From Hyphomicrobiales bacterium (GTDB taxonomy: Bacteria > Pseudomonadota > Alphaproteobacteria > Rhizobiales > Beijerinckiaceae), in contig JAGWTW010000010.1 of the NCBI GenBank assembly GCA_028868735.1, forward strand, positions 1-57,089: 57,089 nt of DNA, read 5' to 3'. Position numbers and translations under genes: made by a program. Shown here piece after piece: positions 52,945 through 57,089 of this stretch; position 1 is the stretch's first letter; each line of letters begins with the position of its first letter. The notes beneath the pieces are model-generated. The model searched no databases and was not told the origin of the DNA. It saw only the letters and a program-made list of their open reading frames with translations.

Positions 52945-53349
52945 ATGCGACTGCTGCTGACGAGCCTCGCCGCGCTAGGCCTTGTCTCGACCGCCGCTGC
53001 GGCGGCGGACGCTCTCGCATGCACAGGCCCGTTCGGCGAGATCGCGGACGCGCCGGCGTTCACCGTCCCGGCCGGGAGTCTCGGCCCCGGAGAATCCGGC
53101 ATGACATGCCCGCCGATCCCCAGCGACCGGACGGTGACGGCGGTGGAATGTCTGGTGCGAATTGCAAAGCCGACCGGGCCCGACACGGTTTTCCGCTGCC
53201 CGGTCGGCGCGCCCTGCGCCGACGTCGGCACCTTCCAGAAAATCGAGCGGATCAAGGGGCCGATGGGCCTCGATCAGCTCTGCGCAACCTACGTCAACCC
53301 CGGCGAAGGCAAGCAGATCTTTGGAATTCGCGCGACGCTGGCGCGGTAG
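52945..53349 (+). CDS. Small secreted six-cysteine protein of unknown function
   Basis: A 134-residue protein with a clear signal peptide (MRLLLTSLAALGLVSTAAAAADA). The mature part has six cysteines (ACTGPF, MTCPP, VECLV, FRCPV, APCAD, QLCAT), which could form three disulfides outside the cytoplasm. I do not recognise a family. The start at 52945 is fixed by GGAGG seven bases upstream. It lies 55 bases after the MATE gene on the same strand and may be co-transcribed with it. No catalytic or metal-binding motif stands out. Confidence 0.75.
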   Translation: MRLLLTSLAALGLVSTAAAAADALACTGPFGEIADAPAFTVPAGSLGPGESGMTCPPIPSDRTVTAVECLVRIAKPTGPDTVFRCPVGAPCADVGTFQKIERIKGPMGLDQLCATYVNPGEGKQIFGIRATLAR

Positions 53350-53511
53350 CGATCGCCGCCCCGCCGGCGCCGACCATTCGATCGATCTGTCGGAAAGCAG
53401 CCGGCGGGATGGAGCGCGACGGGCGGATTCGCGTCGCTGCAAGCGTAACGAAGCGATCCATCCACAGAGCCGCCGCTCCTCGCATCTGTCGCCGGCAGGA
53501 CGCGTCGTCGC

Positions 53512-54519
53512 TCAATAAGAGATGCAGATCTTGCCGAAATGCGATGCGCCCTTCATGCAGCGCAGCGCGTCCGGCGCCTGATCGAAAGCAAATGTCCGGT
53601 CGATCACGGGCCTCATGCCGGCCGCATCGATCGCGGCGACCATCTGTTCGAACATCTCGCGCGAACCGACAGACAGGCCGATCATCCGCAGATTCTTGCC
53701 GAACAGAACGGGCATGGCGATCTGTTGCGAAAAGCCCGACAGCACGCCGATGACGAGAATGCGGCCGCCGACCTTCGCTGCCTCCAGCGACTGGTTGAGC
53801 GTGCCGGCGCCGCCGACTTCGACGACATGATCGACGCCGACGCCGCCGGTCATGTCCAGCGCCGCTTTCGCCCAGTCCGGCGTCGTCCTGTAATTGACGA
53901 TTTCGTCGGCGCCGAGCTTTTTCGCCCGCGCGAGTTTTTCGTCGGACGACGACGTCACGATCACGCGCGCGCCGCGCATCTTCGCAAATTGCAGCGCGAA
54001 GATAGACACGCCGCCCGTGCCCTGCACCAGAACGGTCTCGCCCGCTTTCAACCCGCCCTCGACCATCAGCGCGCGCCATGCGGTGAGGCCGGCGCAGGGC
54101 AGGGTCGCGGCTTCCTCGAACGACCAGCCCTTCGGACTCGCCGAGACGTAGTCTGCATCGACGGCCATCTGCTCCTGCAATACGCCGGCGAGCGGGCCGC
54201 CGAGCGGTTTCGTGCGCTTGGCGGCGTCCGGCGGACCGTCCTTCCAGCTCTGGAAGAACATGGGCGAGACGCGATCGCCGATTTTTGCGCGCGAAACCCC
54301 GGCGCCGACCGCGATCACTTCGCCCGCGCCGTCGGAAAAGGGGACGAGCGGCAATTTTCGCACGCCGCCGAGCCCTTGCACCATGAGCAGGTCCCGATAA
54401 TTGACCGAGGCCGCGCGCATGCGCAGCACGACTTCGCCCGCCGCCGCTTTCGGCGCGTCGCGTTCGACCATCATCAGATGGTCGATGTCCCACGCGTCCT
54501 GAACTTCCCACGCGCGCAT
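53512..54519 (-). CDS. Zinc-independent alcohol-dehydrogenase-like MDR oxidoreductase
   Basis: A 335-residue medium-chain dehydrogenase/reductase. The GroES-like part has ASVNYRDLLMVQG and PLVPFSDGAGEVIAVG. The cofactor loop is VLVQGTGGVSIFALQFAK (about residue 163). SSSDEKLARAKKLGADEIVNY favours NADPH, and it ends ASHFGKICISY. Zinc-ligand cysteines are missing, so a quinone or enal reductase is more likely than a true alcohol dehydrogenase. It resembles the enzyme at 18574-19551 only at family level. It sits four bases after the flavin oxidoreductase gene in a minus-strand run reaching to the right edge. Confidence 0.83.
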   Translation of the reverse strand: MRAWEVQDAWDIDHLMMVERDAPKAAAGEVVLRMRAASVNYRDLLMVQGLGGVRKLPLVPFSDGAGEVIAVGAGVSRAKIGDRVSPMFFQSWKDGPPDAAKRTKPLGGPLAGVLQEQMAVDADYVSASPKGWSFEEAATLPCAGLTAWRALMVEGGLKAGETVLVQGTGGVSIFALQFAKMRGARVIVTSSSDEKLARAKKLGADEIVNYRTTPDWAKAALDMTGGVGVDHVVEVGGAGTLNQSLEAAKVGGRILVIGVLSGFSQQIAMPVLFGKNLRMIGLSVGSREMFEQMVAAIDAAGMRPVIDRTFAFDQAPDALRCMKGASHFGKICISY

Positions 54520-54523
54520 CGGA

Positions 54524-56354
<1,831 letters not shown>

Positions 56355-56358
56355 GGGA

Positions 56359-57089
56359 TCACTGGCCCTTGAATTTCGCAGGGCGCTTTTCGAGGAAGGC
56401 GGTGACGCCCTCCTTGAAATCGGCGGTCGAGCCGGCGACGCGCTGCGTGCGATATTCCAGGTCGAGCTGTTCCTCGAACGTGTTCTCGGGGCTGTCCCAG
56501 TAGAGGCCGCGAATGAGCGCGAGCGAGACGGTCGGCCCGTGCGCGAGCTCCTTCGCCATTTTCATCGCTTCGGTCATCAGTTCCGCATCTTCGTGCACGC
56601 GGTTGATGAGGCCCCATTCCAGCGCCTTTTCGGCCGGCAGCTTCTCGCCGAGCAGCGACAGCTCCATCGCACGCGCCGTGCCGACGAGCCGCGGCAGCAT
56701 GTAGGTGGAGCCCGCGTCCGGCACGAGGCCGATGCGGCGGAACGCCTGCAGGAAATAGGCGGACTTGCCCGCCAGCTTAAGGTCGCCGGTCAGCGCCAGG
56801 CTCATGCCCGCGCCGGCGGCCGCGCCGTTGATCGCGGTCAGGATCGGGCAATGCAGGCGGCGGATGCGGCGCAGCAGCGGGTGGTAATGGCTCTCCAGCA
56901 CCGAGCCGGCCCCGCCGCTCTTCGAGCCGCTGGTGTTGCGGCCCTGCAGGTTCGCGCCCGCGCAGAACCCCTTGCCCTGACCGGTCATCACGACGCAGCG
57001 CACGCCGTTGGTCTTGTCCTCGATGAAGTCGAACGCCTCGATCAAGCCTTCGAGCATGTCGATCGAAATGGCGTTCATGACTTCCGGAT
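56359..57089 (-). CDS. Enoyl-CoA hydratase/isomerase family protein, PaaG-like (copy 2, 5' end off the window)
   Basis: A crotonase-fold protein whose 5' end is cut by the right edge. The frame stays open through PEV before the first visible Met at 57078, matching the DPxxMN segment inside the paralogue, so some 20 residues are missing. Shared features are GFCAGANLQGR, NGAAAGAGMSLALTGD, FLQAFRRIGLVPDAGST and ARAMELSLLGEKLPAEKAL. As in copy 1, the hydratase glutamates are replaced and the PaaG-type Asp is kept. The long identical stretches indicate a fairly recent tandem duplication. Four bases separate it from copy 1. Confidence 0.88.
   Translation of the reverse strand, partial: PEVMNAISIDMLEGLIEAFDFIEDKTNGVRCVVMTGQGKGFCAGANLQGRNTSGSKSGGAGSVLESHYHPLLRRIRRLHCPILTAINGAAAGAGMSLALTGDLKLAGKSAYFLQAFRRIGLVPDAGSTYMLPRLVGTARAMELSLLGEKLPAEKALEWGLINRVHEDAELMTEAMKMAKELAHGPTVSLALIRGLYWDSPENTFEEQLDLEYRTQRVAGSTADFKEGVTAFLEKRPAKFKGQ

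Overview
The window is a gene-dense, high-GC stretch of an alphaproteobacterial chromosome, most likely a methylotrophic member of the Rhizobiales (Beijerinckiaceae or Methylocystaceae relatives). The cycM / kdsB-pheA neighbourhood and a Tat-exported YejA are typical of Rhizobiales. A SoxYZ-like carrier and a CXXCW protein of the quinoprotein (PQQ) dehydrogenase type, next to a methylofuran-biosynthesis MfnB fused to dihydroneopterin aldolase, point to PQQ-dependent alcohol oxidation and methanopterin/methylofuran-linked C1 metabolism. No rRNA, tRNA, CRISPR array, transposase or prophage gene was recognised. The genus call is inference.

Layout. 0-4 kb: yejA-yejB-yejE peptide ABC importer, minus strand, yejE cut by the left edge. 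4-6.4 kb: cytochrome c CycM, then kdsB-pheA behind a good sigma-70-like promoter. 6.4-15.2 kb: a YfhO-type membrane protein, an MsbA-like ABC exporter, DUF3775, an anchored DJ-1/PfpI protein, a DUF899 protein and the ABC-F ATPase Uup. 15.2-20.7 kb: an MFS carrier, an MsrQ-like haem protein, and an acyl-CoA dehydrogenase / quinone-reductase-like / 2-hydroxyacid dehydrogenase operon. 20.8-24 kb: the PQQ/C1-cofactor group and a ProX-type deacylase.

24-47.6 kb is the notable part: a catabolic island of about 21 genes. A seven-gene minus-strand operon encodes Rieske oxygenase alpha and beta, a CoA ligase, a thiolase-fold protein without thiolase catalytic residues, a DUF35/degenerate-SDR fusion, a cyclase-family metallohydrolase and an SDR. 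Facing it are an alpha/beta hydrolase with a His nucleophile position, a racemase-like protein lacking both catalytic cysteines, and a LIV-type importer with a LivM-LivG fusion. Then follow two NAD-dependent dehydrogenases, three MarR regulators, indolepyruvate-ferredoxin-oxidoreductase-type IorA/IorB and an old-yellow-enzyme homologue. The set fits a route from indole-3-acetate (auxin): dioxygenation to dioxindole-3-acetate, CoA activation, retro-aldol cleavage to isatin plus acetyl-CoA, hydrolysis to isatinate, and oxidative decarboxylation to anthraniloyl-CoA. Substrate and step assignments are inference; the gene content and missing residues are read directly.

47.6-57.1 kb: RecQ-like helicase, CobU and a DUF1636 protein (cobalamin context), a LysE-family remnant, aroE, a MATE efflux pump, a small secreted six-cysteine protein, an alcohol-dehydrogenase-like oxidoreductase, a nitronate-monooxygenase-like flavoprotein and two tandem PaaG-like crotonase paralogues, the last cut by the right edge.
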